Assembly (NCBI RefSeq): GCF_949628215.1
Contig: NC_134277.1
Location: 310,001 to 374,000, forward strand
DNA length: 64,000 nucleotides
Origin: Phalacrocorax aristotelis
Taxonomy: Eukaryota; Chordata; Aves; Suliformes; Phalacrocoracidae
Direction: 5' to 3'
Numbering within the stretch: position 1 is the first letter of the stretch; each line of letters begins with the position of its first letter. Below, one piece after another: positions 38,701 to 50,700 of the stretch. Under the pieces are notes generated by a model that was not told the origin of the DNA, did not search any database, and saw only the letters and a program-made list of their open reading frames with translations. Position numbers and translations under genes: made by a program.

Positions 38701-41700
38701 AGTTGCTGCTCCCACCAGGCACCCACCGCCCAGCACCCACCCCCCGCTCCCGCTTCCAGTCCCGGGTCCTCCAGCAGCAGCCGGGAGAGAGGAACTTCCA
38801 CGCCTTCTACCAGGTGGGGCGGGATGGGTGGGGTCAGTGGGGTGGGGTGGGGTGGGATCTATGGGGTGGGGTGGGTGGGTTTGATGGGGTGGGGGTGGGA
38901 TGAGATCTGTGGGATGGGGATGGGATTGTTGGGATGAGAAGGAGGAGATGGGGTGGGGATGGGATGGATAAGGTGTGATCTGTGGGATGGAAGGGATCTG
39001 TGGGATGGGATGGGATCTGTGGGATGGAAGGGATCTGTGGGATGGGATGGGATCTGTGGGATGGGATGGGATCTGTGGGATGGAAGGGATCTGTGGGATG
39101 GGATGGGATCTGTGGGATGGATGGGATCTGTGGGATGGAAGGGATCTGTGGGATGGGATGGGATCTGTGGGATGGAAGGGATCTGTGGGATGGGATGGGA
39201 TCTGTGGGATGGATGGGATCTGTGGGATGGGATGGGATCTGTGGGATGGAAGGGATCTGTGGGATGGGATGGGATCTGTGGGATGGATGGGATCTGTGGG
39301 ATGGAAGGGATCTGTGGGATGGGATGGGATCTGTGGGATGGATGGGATCTGTGGGATGGAAGGGATCTGTGGGATGGGATGGGATCTGTGGGATGGAAGG
39401 GATCTGTGGGATGGGATGGGATCTGTGGGATGGAAGGGATCTGTGGGATGGGATGGGATCTGTGGGATGGATGGGATCTGTGGGATGGGATAGGATCTGT
39501 GGGATGGATGGGATCTGTGGGATGGAAGGGATCTGTGGGATGGGATGGGATCTGTGGGATGGGATGGGATCTGTGGGATGGAAGGGATCTGTGGGATGGG
39601 ATAGGATCTGTGGGATGGATGGGATCTGTGGGATGGGATGGGATCTGTGGGATGGGATGGGATCTGTGGGATGGATGGGATCTGTGGGATGGGATGGGAT
39701 CTGTGGGATGGATGGGATCTGTGGGATGGGATGGGATCTGTGGGATGGATGGGATCTGTGGGATGGGATGGGATCTGTGGGATGGATGGGATCTGTGGGA
39801 TGGGATGGGATCTGTGGGATGGAAGGGATCTGTGGGATGGAGACAGGATGGTTGGGATGAGAAGGAGGAGATGGATGGGGTGGGGATGGGCTGGATCCGA
39901 TGTGATCTATGGATGGGGCAGGATGAGAGAGGAGGGGTCAGGCAGGGTGGGAGGACACGGATCGGCACCGGCCGGGCTGGGGGCACCAACCAACCCCCAC
40001 CCCACTCCCCACAGCTGCTGCTGGGAGCCCCCACGGCGCTGCTGGCCTCGCTCCACCTCGACCGGGACGCTGGCGCCTACCGCTACACCCGGGAGGGCGC
40101 CCAGAGCAGTGTGAGTGGGGCTGGGGGAGCTGGGGGGGCCGGGGGGGGCCGGGGGGTCCCGTCGCTTCACGCCCCACCATGCCCAGGCCTGCGGGGACGA
40201 CGCGGCGTGTTACCGGGAGGTGGAGGAGGCGATGGCCGTCATCGGCTTCTCCCCGGAGGAGGTGGGCTCCGTGCACCGCATCCTGGCTGCCATCCTGCAC
40301 CTGGTGAGACCCCGCGCCAGTACGGACCCCCCCGCACCGGTACACCCCCCGCCCCCTGCACCAGTACGGCCTCCCTGCACTGGTATGGCCCCAGGCAGAC
40401 CAATATGGCCCATATACACCAGTACAGTTCTGGGCAAACCAGTACAGCCTCCTCACACCAGTACATTCCCCCTCCCCAACCAGTACAGCCCCCTCCACAC
40501 CAGTACAGCCCCAGGCAGACCAGTATGGCCCCACCACACCAGTACGTGTGTGTTGTCCCCCCAGTATGACCCCCGCGCCACCAGTATGGCCCGCGGCAGA
40601 CAATATGCCCCCAGCACACACCAGTACACCACTCCCGTGCCCCACACCAGTACAGCAACCGTGCACCAGTACAGCCCCAAGCAGACCAGTATGGCTCTGG
40701 GCAAATGAGCATGGCTCCACACTACCCAGTACAGACCAGTGCAAACAAGTATAGACCAGTGCAAACAAGTATAGACCAGTTCAAACCAGTACAGCCCAGC
40801 ACAAACCAGTACAGCCCAGCACAAACCAGTACAGCCCAGCACAAACCAGCACGGCCAGCACTGCCCAATGCAAACCAGCGTAGCCCAGTATGACTCAAGA
40901 CAGCCCAATGCAAACCAGCACAGCCCTGTATGTCCCACCACAGCCCCATACGCACCAGTACAGCCCAGTATGTCCCACCACAGCCCCATACGCACCAGTA
41001 CAGCCCAGTATGTCCCACCACAGCCCCATACGCACCAGTACATCCCCGTATGTCCCACCACAGCCCCATACGCACCAGTACAGCCCCGTATGTCCCACCA
41101 CAGCCCCATACGCACCAGTACAGCCCAGTATGTCCCACCACAGCCCCATACGCACCAGTACAGCCCTGTATGTCCCACCACAGCCCCATACGCACCAGTA
41201 CAGCCCAGTATGTCCCACCACAGCCCCATACGCACCAGTACATCCCCGTATGTCCCACCACAGCCCCATACGCACCAGTACATCCCGTATGTCCCACCAC
41301 AGCCCCATACGCACCAGTACATCCCCGTATGTCCCACCACAGCCCCATACGCACCAGTACATCCCGTATGTCCCACCACAGCCCCATACGCACCAGTACA
41401 GCCCAGTATGTCCCACCACAGCCCCATACGCACCAGTACATCCCCGTATGTCCCACCACAGCCCCATACGCACCAGTACATCCCGTATGTCCCACCACAG
41501 CCCCATACGCACCAGTACAGCCCAGTATGTCCCACCACAGCCCCATACGCACCAGTACATCCCCGTATGTCCCACCACAGCCCCATACGCACCAGTACAG
41601 CCCAGTATGTCCCACCACAGCCCCATACGCACCAGTACAGCCCCGTATGGCCCACCACAGCCCCATACGCACCAGTACAGCCCCGTATGGCCCACCACAG

Positions 41701-44700
41701 CCCCATACGCACCAGTACAGCCCAGTATGTCCCACCACAGCCCCATACGCACCAGTACAGCCCCGTATGGCCCACCACAGCCCCATACGCACCAGTACAG
41801 CCCAGTATGTCCCACCACAGCCCCATACGCACCAGTACAGCCCCGTATGTTCCACCACAGCCCCATACGCACCAGTACATCCCCGTATGTCCCACCACAG
41901 CCCCATACGCACCAGTACAGCCCAGTATGGCCCACCACAGCCCCATACGCACCAGTACATCCCCGTATGGCCCACCACAGCCCCATACGCACCAGTACAG
42001 CCCCGTATGTCCCACCACAGCCCCATACGCACCAGTACAGCCCCGTATGTCCCACCACAGCCCCATACGCACCAGTACAGCCCCGTATGTCCCACCACAG
42101 CCCCATACGCACCAGTACAGCCCCGTATGTTCCACCACAGCCCCATACGCACCAGTACAGCCTGGTATGTCCCACCACAGCCCCATACGCACCAGTACAG
42201 CCCCGTATGTCCCACCACAGCCCCATACGCACCAGTACAGCCCCGTATGTCCCACCACAGCCCCATACGCACCAGTACAGCCCAGTATGGCCCAGCCCAG
42301 CCCGTGGTGCAGGTGGGGCTGGTACCAGGACACCCCAGCCCCTTTTTGGGGGCTCCCGGGTGTCCCCCCCATGTTCAGCCACCGACATGATGTTGCGGGG
42401 CCGCCCCAGGGCAACGTGGGGTTCGTGGCGGAGGGCGAGGCGGCGGCGGTGGAGGACGCAGCGCAGCTCTCGGCGCTGGCCGAGCTGACGGCCACGGAGC
42501 CCGGCAGCCTGCGCCAGGCGCTGCTCGCCCGCACCGTGGCGGCCGGCGGCGGGGAGCTGATCGAGAAGGGCCACAGCCCCAAGGAGGCTGCCTACGCCCG
42601 GGACGCCTGCGCCAAGGTAGGGAGGGGGACGCAGGGTGATGGGTCCCCCACCCACAGCACCCTTGGGCGCCCACCCCACCGTGCCGTCCCCAGGCCATCT
42701 ACGAGCGGCTCTTCTGCTGGATCGTGGGACGCATCAACGCCAGCATCGCCGCCCGCGGCTACGACGCCCGCCTGCACGGCAAGAGCACCGTCATCGGCGT
42801 CCTCGACATCTACGGCTTCGAGATCTTTGACACCAACAGGTGACCTGGGACGGGGGTGGGGAGGGGGGACATGGGGACGCAGGGACGGATGGGAGCTGGG
42901 AGGGACACGGCGGGGGGAGTGGGGATGGGAAGGGCGTGTGGAGGGGACGGGGGGGACACCTGGAGGGGACTGGGGTTGGGGGGAATGGGGGCTTGGGAGG
43001 GACACAGGGAGGGGACAGGGGCCTTGGAGGGACACGGGGGGGGATGGGACCCAGGGGGGGACTCAGGGAGGGGACAGAAGTTCGTGGGGTGTGTGGAGGG
43101 AATGGGGGCTTTGGAGGGACACAGGGAGGGGACGGGACCCAGGAGGGGCATGGAGGGACAAGACCCCAAAGGACCCATGAAGATGACAGGACCCAGGAGG
43201 GCAAGGACGGCAAGGGACCCGTGGAGGGACAGGCCCAGGAGGTCCCCAGCAGGGCCATGCGGCTCAGGGGGTCACAGGGCAGGGCATGGCGGGGAGACAG
43301 CGTGGGGCTGGGTGGCGGTGGTCGGCCTGACCCCCTGCCCACAGCTTCGAGCAGTTCTGCATCAACTACTGCAACGAGAAGCTGCAGCAGCTCTTCATCG
43401 AGCTGATCCTGCGGCAGGAGCAGGCTGAGTACCAGCGGGAGGGCATCGCCTGGCAGAGCGTGAGGGGCTTGGGGGGACAGGGGGGACACGGGGGGGCATC
43501 GCCTGGCAGAGCGTGAGGGGCTTGGGGGGACAGGGGGGACACGGGGGGGCATCGCCTGGCAGAGCGTGAGGGGCTTGGGGGGACAGGGGGGACACGGGGG
43601 GGCATCGCCTGGCAGAGCGTGAGGGGCTTGGGGGGACAGGGGGGACACGGGGGGGCATCGCCTGGCAGAGCGTGAGGGGCTTGGGGGGACAGGGGGGACA
43701 CGGGGGGCATCGCCTGGCAGAGCGTGAGGGGCTTGGGGGGACGGGGGGGCATCGCCTGGCAGAGCGTGAGGGGCCTGGGGGGCCTGGGGGACGGGGGGGC
43801 ATCACCTGGCAGAGCGTGAGGGGCCTGGGGGGACGGGGGGACATGGGGGGGCATCGTCTGGCAGAGCGTGAGGGGCTTTGGGGGGCCTGGGGGACGGGGG
43901 GGCATCGCCTGGCAGAGCGTGAGGGGCTTGGGGGGACAGGGGGGACACGGGGGGGCATCGCCTGGCAGAGCGTGAGGGGCTTGGGGGGACAGGGGGGACA
44001 CGGGGGGGCATCGCCTGGCAGAGCGTGAGGGGCTTGGGGGGACGGGGGGACACGGGGGGGCATCGCCTGGCAGAGCGTGAGGGGCCTGGGGGGACGGGGG
44101 GACGGGGGGGCATCGCCTGGCAGAGCGTGAGGGGCTTGGGGGGACGGGGGGACGGGGGGGCATCGCCTGGCAGAGCGTGAGGGGCTTGGGGGGACAGGGG
44201 GGACACGGGGGGGCATCGCCTGGCAGAGCGTGAGGGGCCTGGGGGGACGGGGGGGACACGGGGGGGCATCGTCTGGCAGAGCGTGAGTGAGTGGGACATG
44301 GGGGACATCACTTTACAGAGCACGAGGGGCTCAAGGGAGACAGCGCGGGGGGGCATCCCCTGGCAGGGACACATCTGGGGTGCATGGGGCAAATCAGGGT
44401 GCCCAGGGGGACAATTCAGGGTGCCCACCCCACTCCGCCCCCTCCCCAGATCGAGTACTTCAGCAACGAGCCCATCGTGGAGCTGGTGGAGCAGCCGCAC
44501 CGCGGCATCCTGGCGCTGCTGGACGAGGCCTGCCTGGCCGTGGGGACCGTCACCGACTCCCTCTTCCTCGCCTCCATGGATGCCCGCCTCGGCCGCCACC
44601 CCCACTATACCAGCCGCAAGGTGCTTCTGGGGGGGACTGGGGGGAGTGGGGGCTGGGGGTCCACGGGCAGGGGGCTGACACCTCCCTGCTCTCCAGCTCT

Positions 44701-47700
44701 GCCCCACGGACAAGACCATGGAGTTCAACCGGGACTTCCGCATCAAGCACTATGCTGGAGATGTCACGTGAGGGGGGCGCTGGGGGGACGCGGCGGGGGG
44801 CAACGGTGGGCTGTGGGTGTCATCGGGTGGCCACGGGGCTGTGGGGCACCGTGGAGGACTTTGGGAAGGGCATGGGGGACCGTGGGTGGCCACTTGGGAC
44901 CATGGGGCTGTAGGGGCTCTTGAGGGTCTAGGGTTGACCATGAGGCCTTGGAGAACCATGGGGAACCACATGGGAGAATGGAGGGGGGTCTTGAGGGACT
45001 GTGGGGGGATCTTGAGAGGTGGTTTGGGGTCATGGGGGACCACTGGGCTGTGGAGATTGTGGTGAACCATGGGGAATTCAGGGGGTGTCAGCTAGGGCCA
45101 TGGGAGTGTGGGTGGCCATCAGGGACTATGGACATCATGAATGACCGTGGGGTCATGAGGAGCCATGGAGGACCATGGGTGGTCTTGGGGCCATGGGGGA
45201 CCTCGGGAGGGCATGGGGGACCATGGGGGGCCACCACGGGGCTGTAGGGACTCTTGGAGATCTAGGGTTGATCATGAGGCCTTGGAGAACCATGGGGGCC
45301 ATGTGGGAGCATGGAGGGGGGTGTGGGACTGTGGGGGGTCTTGAGGGACCGTGGCGGGTTTTGAGGGACATGGGGGAGGTGGCTGGGGATATGGGGGACT
45401 GTCAGGCTGTGTGGGACCATGGGGGACGGGGGGGAGAGTCAGTTGGGGCTATAGGAGTGTGGCTGGCCATCAAGGACATCATGAGTGGCCATGGGGTTGC
45501 AGTGGGGCCATGGAGAACTGTGGGGGGCCATGAGGGACCTTGGGAGGACATGGGGGACCTTGTGGGGCTGCTTGGGACCATGGAGAGCCATAGTAGATCC
45601 TGGGGGCTTATGGGGTGACCTTGGTTGGCCACGGGGCTTTGGGGGACCCATGGAGGATTGTGTGGAGCCATTTAGGCTCATGGAAGGCCATCTGGGGGGA
45701 CTGCTGGGGTCCACGGTGTCTGGGAGGTCCCCAGAGGCCACGTGCAGCAGGATGGGCTGTGTAGGACATGCCATGCCTTGGCGACAGTGGGGACAGTGTC
45801 AGGGGATTCCGTGTCCATGAGGACTGGACCCCACAGTCCCCTGACCTCTGTGGGTGCCGCCAGGGCCACATGTCACCTCTGTATGGGCCTGGGTCCCCCA
45901 GGGTGGCTGAAGGAGCCCCCCAACGTGGTGTCCCCCTCCCTCAGGTACTCGGTGGAGGGTTTCCTGGACAAGAACAAGGACACGCTCTTCCAGGACTTCA
46001 AACGGCTCCTCTACAACAGGTTGGGGACACAGGGGACACAGCTGGGGGGCTGGTGGCACAGGCGTGGGGCAGGCGCGGGGTTGCCAGTGCTGCCAGCCCC
46101 ACGCCAACGCCATCCCCAGCGCGGACCCCGTGCTGCGTGCCATGTGGCCCGACGGCGAGCAGAGCATCACCGAGGTCACCAAGCGCCCGCTGACCACGGG
46201 CACGCTCTTCAAGAACTCCATCGTGGCCCTGGTGGAGAACCTCGCCTCCAAGGTAGGGGACCGGGGACAGCCAGGCACATCCCTGCACCAACTTGACACA
46301 TCCCCATGCCAGCTGGCCACGTCCCCAACCCACCTTGGTGTGTACCCATGGCGGCGGCGCATCGCCCCAAGACACACGGGCATGCTCCTGAGCCAGCCAC
46401 ATCTGTCCCCACGCCAGCCAGGTCTGTCCCCAAGCCAGTTGAGCATGTCCCTGTACCAGCCTGGTCTGTCCCCAGCTAATCAAGACGTCCCAGAGTCAGC
46501 CTGGCGTGTCCCTGTGCCAGCCAAAATGTCCCCGAGCCAGCCTGGCGTGTCCCTGTGCCAGCCAAGGTGTCCCCAGGCCAGCCTGGCATTTCCCCAAGTC
46601 AGCCGGCCATATCCCCGGGCCAGCCAAGATGTCCCCAAGCCAGCCTGGCATGTCCCCAAGCGTATTGCTGTGGCAGCGTGGCATGTCCCCAAGTCAGCCA
46701 GCCATGTCCCTGAGCCAGCCAAGATGACCCCGAGCCAGCCAGGCATGTCCCCATCCAGCCAAGTTGTCCATGAGCCAGCCAGGCATGTCCCCAAGCCACT
46801 GAGGCCTCGTGTCCCTGTGCCACTCATGCTTGGTGCAATCCCACCTTGCGTGCCCGCAGCCCCCCAGCCCACGACACCCATGGCTCGGTGCCACTCATGT
46901 GGGTGCCACCATGGTGCCACCCCATCCGCGACCCCGCAGGAGCCCTACTACGTGCGCTGCATCAAACCCAACGACCAGAAGTCCCCGACGCTCTTCGATG
47001 AGGAGCGCTGCCGCCACCAGGTCTCTTACCTGGGGCTGCTGGAGAACGTCCGGGTGCGCCGCGCCGGCTTCGCCTACCGCCAGCCCTACGACCGCTTCCT
47101 CCTGCGGTATGGCCCGAGCCTCCCCGAGCCCCCCAGGCACCCCTGCACCCCCTCACCCCGCTCTGCCCCCCAGGTACAAGATGACCTGCGAGTACACGTG
47201 GCCCAACCACCTGATGGCCAGCGACCGGGAGGCCACACAAGCCCTGCTGGAGCAGCACGGCTTCCAGGACGACGTGGCTTACGGCCACACCAAGGTCTTC
47301 ATCCGCACGCCCCGTACCCTCTTCAGCCTCGAGCAGGAGCGGGCGCAGCTCATCCCCATCATCGTCCTGCTGCTGCAGAAGGTGGGCGTGCCTGGCATGA
47401 GCTGGCTCGGTCTCAGCTCTGCCGGGGTGACATGGGGTTGTGGGAACAACAAACGCAGATGACACGAAGTTGGGCAGGAGTGTCGACCTGCTGGAGGGCA
47501 GGGAGGCTCTGCAGAGGGACCTGCACAGGCTGCATCGATGGGCCGAGGGCAGTTGTGTGAGGTTTAACAAGGCCCAGGGCCGGGTCTTGCCCTTGGGTCA
47601 CACCAACCCCAGGCATCGCCCCAGCCCTGGGGCAGAGGGGCTGGGAAGTGCCCGGCGGAGAAGGCCCTGGGGGTGCTGGCTGACAGCCGGCTGGGCATGA

Positions 47701-50700
47701 GCCAGCAGTGCCTGGGTGGCCAAGGAGGCCACCAGCCCCCGGGCTTGTGTCAGCCCTGGTGTGGCCAGCAGGAGCCAGGCAGGGATGGGGCCCCTGTGCT
47801 CGGCACTGGGGAGGCCCCACCTCGAATGCTGGGCTCAGGTTTGGGCCCCTCGGGACAAGAAGGGCCTGGAGGGGCTGGAGCGTGTCCAGAGAAGGGCAGC
47901 GGGGCTGGGGCAGGGTCTGGAGCACAAGTGTGCTGGGGGGCGGCTGGGGGAGCTGGGGGGGTTTAGCCTGGAGAAGAGGGGGCTGAGGGGAGCCCTTCTC
48001 GCTCTCTGCAGCTGCCTGAGAGGGGCTGGAGTGAGGGGGGGGCTGGTCTCTGCTCCCAAGTCACCAGGGACAGGACGAGAGGGAACAGCCTCAGGCTGCG
48101 CCAGGGGAGGTTTAGGTTGGGTGTGAGGGAAATGCCTTCCCTGCCAGAGGGGTCAGGGGTTGGCACAGGCTGCCCAGGGAGGTGGGGGAGTCACCGTCCC
48201 TGGGGGGGTTCAAACACCGTGCAGACGTGGCACTTGGGGACGTGGTTCAGGAGGCCTGGGGGTGTTGGGTTGGGGGTTGGACTTGATGATCCTTGAGGTC
48301 TTTTCCAACCTTAATGATTCTGTGATTCCAACACCCCAGTGCCCGGGTTGCCGGACGGGTAATCGCGGTGCTGGCAGGGCGAGCGGGCAGCCAGGGCTCT
48401 GCCTGTGTGGGGAGCTGCTGGCGCTGGTGGGCACAGCATTTTCGGAGGTCTCCCAGAGCTGTGGTGCTGGGGTGCGGTGCCAGGCACCCCCCCAGTACCA
48501 CAGCCACGCTCCCAGCGGGGGATCCATGGGGCAGCGCCCACCCTGACCGTTGGCTTTCGGCAGGCCTGGCGCGGCGCCCTGGCGCGGCGGCGCTGCCGTT
48601 ACCTGCGCGCCGCCTACACCATCATGGCTTACTACAAACGGCACAAGGTGAAGGCGTACCTGCGGGAGCTGCTGCGGCGCTTCCAGGCCGTCCGCACCCT
48701 CCCCGATTTCGGCAAGAGCGTGGTTTGGCCGGAGCCGCCGGCGGTGCTGGCGCGCTTCCAGGATGCCAGCCAGCGCCTCTTCCGCAGGTACCATCCTGAA
48801 TCGTGCCCCACTCCCCCATTGGGACCGGGATGTGGGACGGGGATGTGGGACGGGGATGTGAGAAGGAGACAGGGTCTCAGGATGGGGACGAGTGATGAGG
48901 ACGTGGAATGGGGATGGGGACACGGGATGTGGACGTGGGACAGGGACGGGGACATCGGATGGGAATGGGGATGTGGGGTGGGGATGTGGGACGGGAATGA
49001 GGGATGCGGACATGGGAAGGGAATGTGGGGTGGGGACGGGGACACGGGATGGGGACAGCAACGTGGGATGGGAACGGGAACGTGGGGTGGGGATGTGGGA
49101 TGGGGACAGGGACATGGGATGGCGATGTGTGATGAGGACGTGGGATGGGAATGGGGACATGGCATGGGGATGTGGGACAGGGTTGGGGTTGTGGGGTTGG
49201 GACGTGGGACAGGAAAGTGGGATGGGGACGTGGGACAGGGACATGGGCTGGAAATGTGGGATGGGGATGTGAGAAGGGGACAGGGACTCGAGATGGGGAT
49301 GAGTGATAAGGATGTGGGACAGGGATGTAGGATGGGAACATGGGAGGTGGGACTGGGATGGGGACATGGGATGTGGATGTGGGACAGGGACAGGGACGTG
49401 GGACGGGGGCACGGGATGGGGATGTGGGATGGCAACATAGAATGGGGACATGGAATGGGAATGTGGAACGGACATGGGATGCGAGATGGGGATGTGGACA
49501 TGGGATGGGGATGTGGGACTGGAATAGGGGACAGGGATGTGGGATGGTGACAGGGGAGAGGGACGCGGAACAGGGGCATGGCATGGGAATGTGGGATGGG
49601 GATGCAGGACAGTGACGTGACCATGTCGTGTCCTCCCTGCTGCAGGTGGCGAGCACGGCAGATCGTCAAGAACATCCCCCCCTCGGAGATGGGGCAGATC
49701 CGGGCCAAGGTGGCCGCCCTGGAGGTGCTGGGCGGGCTGCGGAAGGACTGGGGCTGCCAGCGCAGCTGGGCGCGGGATTACCTTTCCTTGGTAAGGGCTG
49801 TGGCAGGTTTGGGGGTGCCCCATGGCGCACCCTGGGGTGCCACCCCGCACCCCGAGGTGGCAGCCACACCACGACTCCCCACAGCCCAGCGAGAACCCAG
49901 GGCTGGCGCTGCCCTTCGCCCGCCGCCTCCAGGCCCTCAAGGACAAGGTGCATTTTGGCTCTGTCCTCTTCTCCTGCCATGTCCGCAAGGTGAGGGGAGG
50001 GAAACGGGGGGTCCTGCCCAGCCACCGCCTCTGTGTCACCCCCCCCCCCCGGCTCCGCAGCATGTCCCCTCACCCGGCCTCGTCCCCGCAGATCAACCGC
50101 TTTGGTAAGAGCCGGGACCGGGCCATCCTCGTGACAGACCAGCACCTCTACAAACTGGACCCGCGGCGGCAGTACCGGGTGATGCGGGCACTGCCCCTCA
50201 GCACTGTGAGTGTCCCCAGTCACGCTGGTGTCCCCAGGGTCCAGGGGGGCCCCCTGCTTTGTGCTGATGAGCTGGGATCGGGGGACCCAAGGTGTCCTGG
50301 CTGCCCCGCTCCCACCGAGAGGATGGAGACCCCTCCGTGGTCCCCATGGCCACACACCGGGGCCATCATCCACGTTGGCACAGCAAAGTCCTCTGGGACA
50401 GCAGTGTGATGCTGTCCCTACCATGCTGGCCATGCCGTGGCCACAAGCCCCCGCCCACACAGCCGTGGGGTGACACCCAGACGTCCCCACAGGTGATGGG
50501 GCTGACTGTGACAAGCTGCCAGGCACAGCTGGTGGTCTTCCACACCCAGAACCAGGAGGATATGGCCGTGTGCCTGCACAAGATGCAGCCGGCGGGGGAC
50601 AACCGGGTGGGCGAGCTGGTGGGCGTCCTCCTGGAGCACTGCCGAGCGTGAGTTGGGGGGCTTGGGGGAGGGTTCTGGCACCCCACAAGCCCCCCGCTGA

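Noticed and set aside
38859-40569. Open frames of up to 538 codons ([13 protein letters not shown]-type) over intron 5
   Set aside because: Pure translation of the 17-18-bp minisatellite; no start context, no family and no codon bias.
40916-42299. CRISPR-like direct repeats
   Set aside because: Units abut without unique spacers, lie in a vertebrate intron and have no cas genes: an ordinary minisatellite.
40453-43180. Open frames of 500-770 codons on both strands over intron 7
   Set aside because: The 40-bp repeat has no stop codon in any used frame; the proteins are periodic and run into true exon 8 in the wrong frame.
47440-47700. Coding exon in MYO1G intron 16
   Set aside because: The frame is reverse-transcriptase and 3' sequence of the inserted CR1, not part of MYO1G; exon 16 joins exon 17 directly in frame.
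48210-50063. 617-codon minus-strand open frame opposite MYO1G exons 17-19
   Set aside because: Antisense to proven exons and to the intron 17 repeat; composition reflects GGGATG repeats only.
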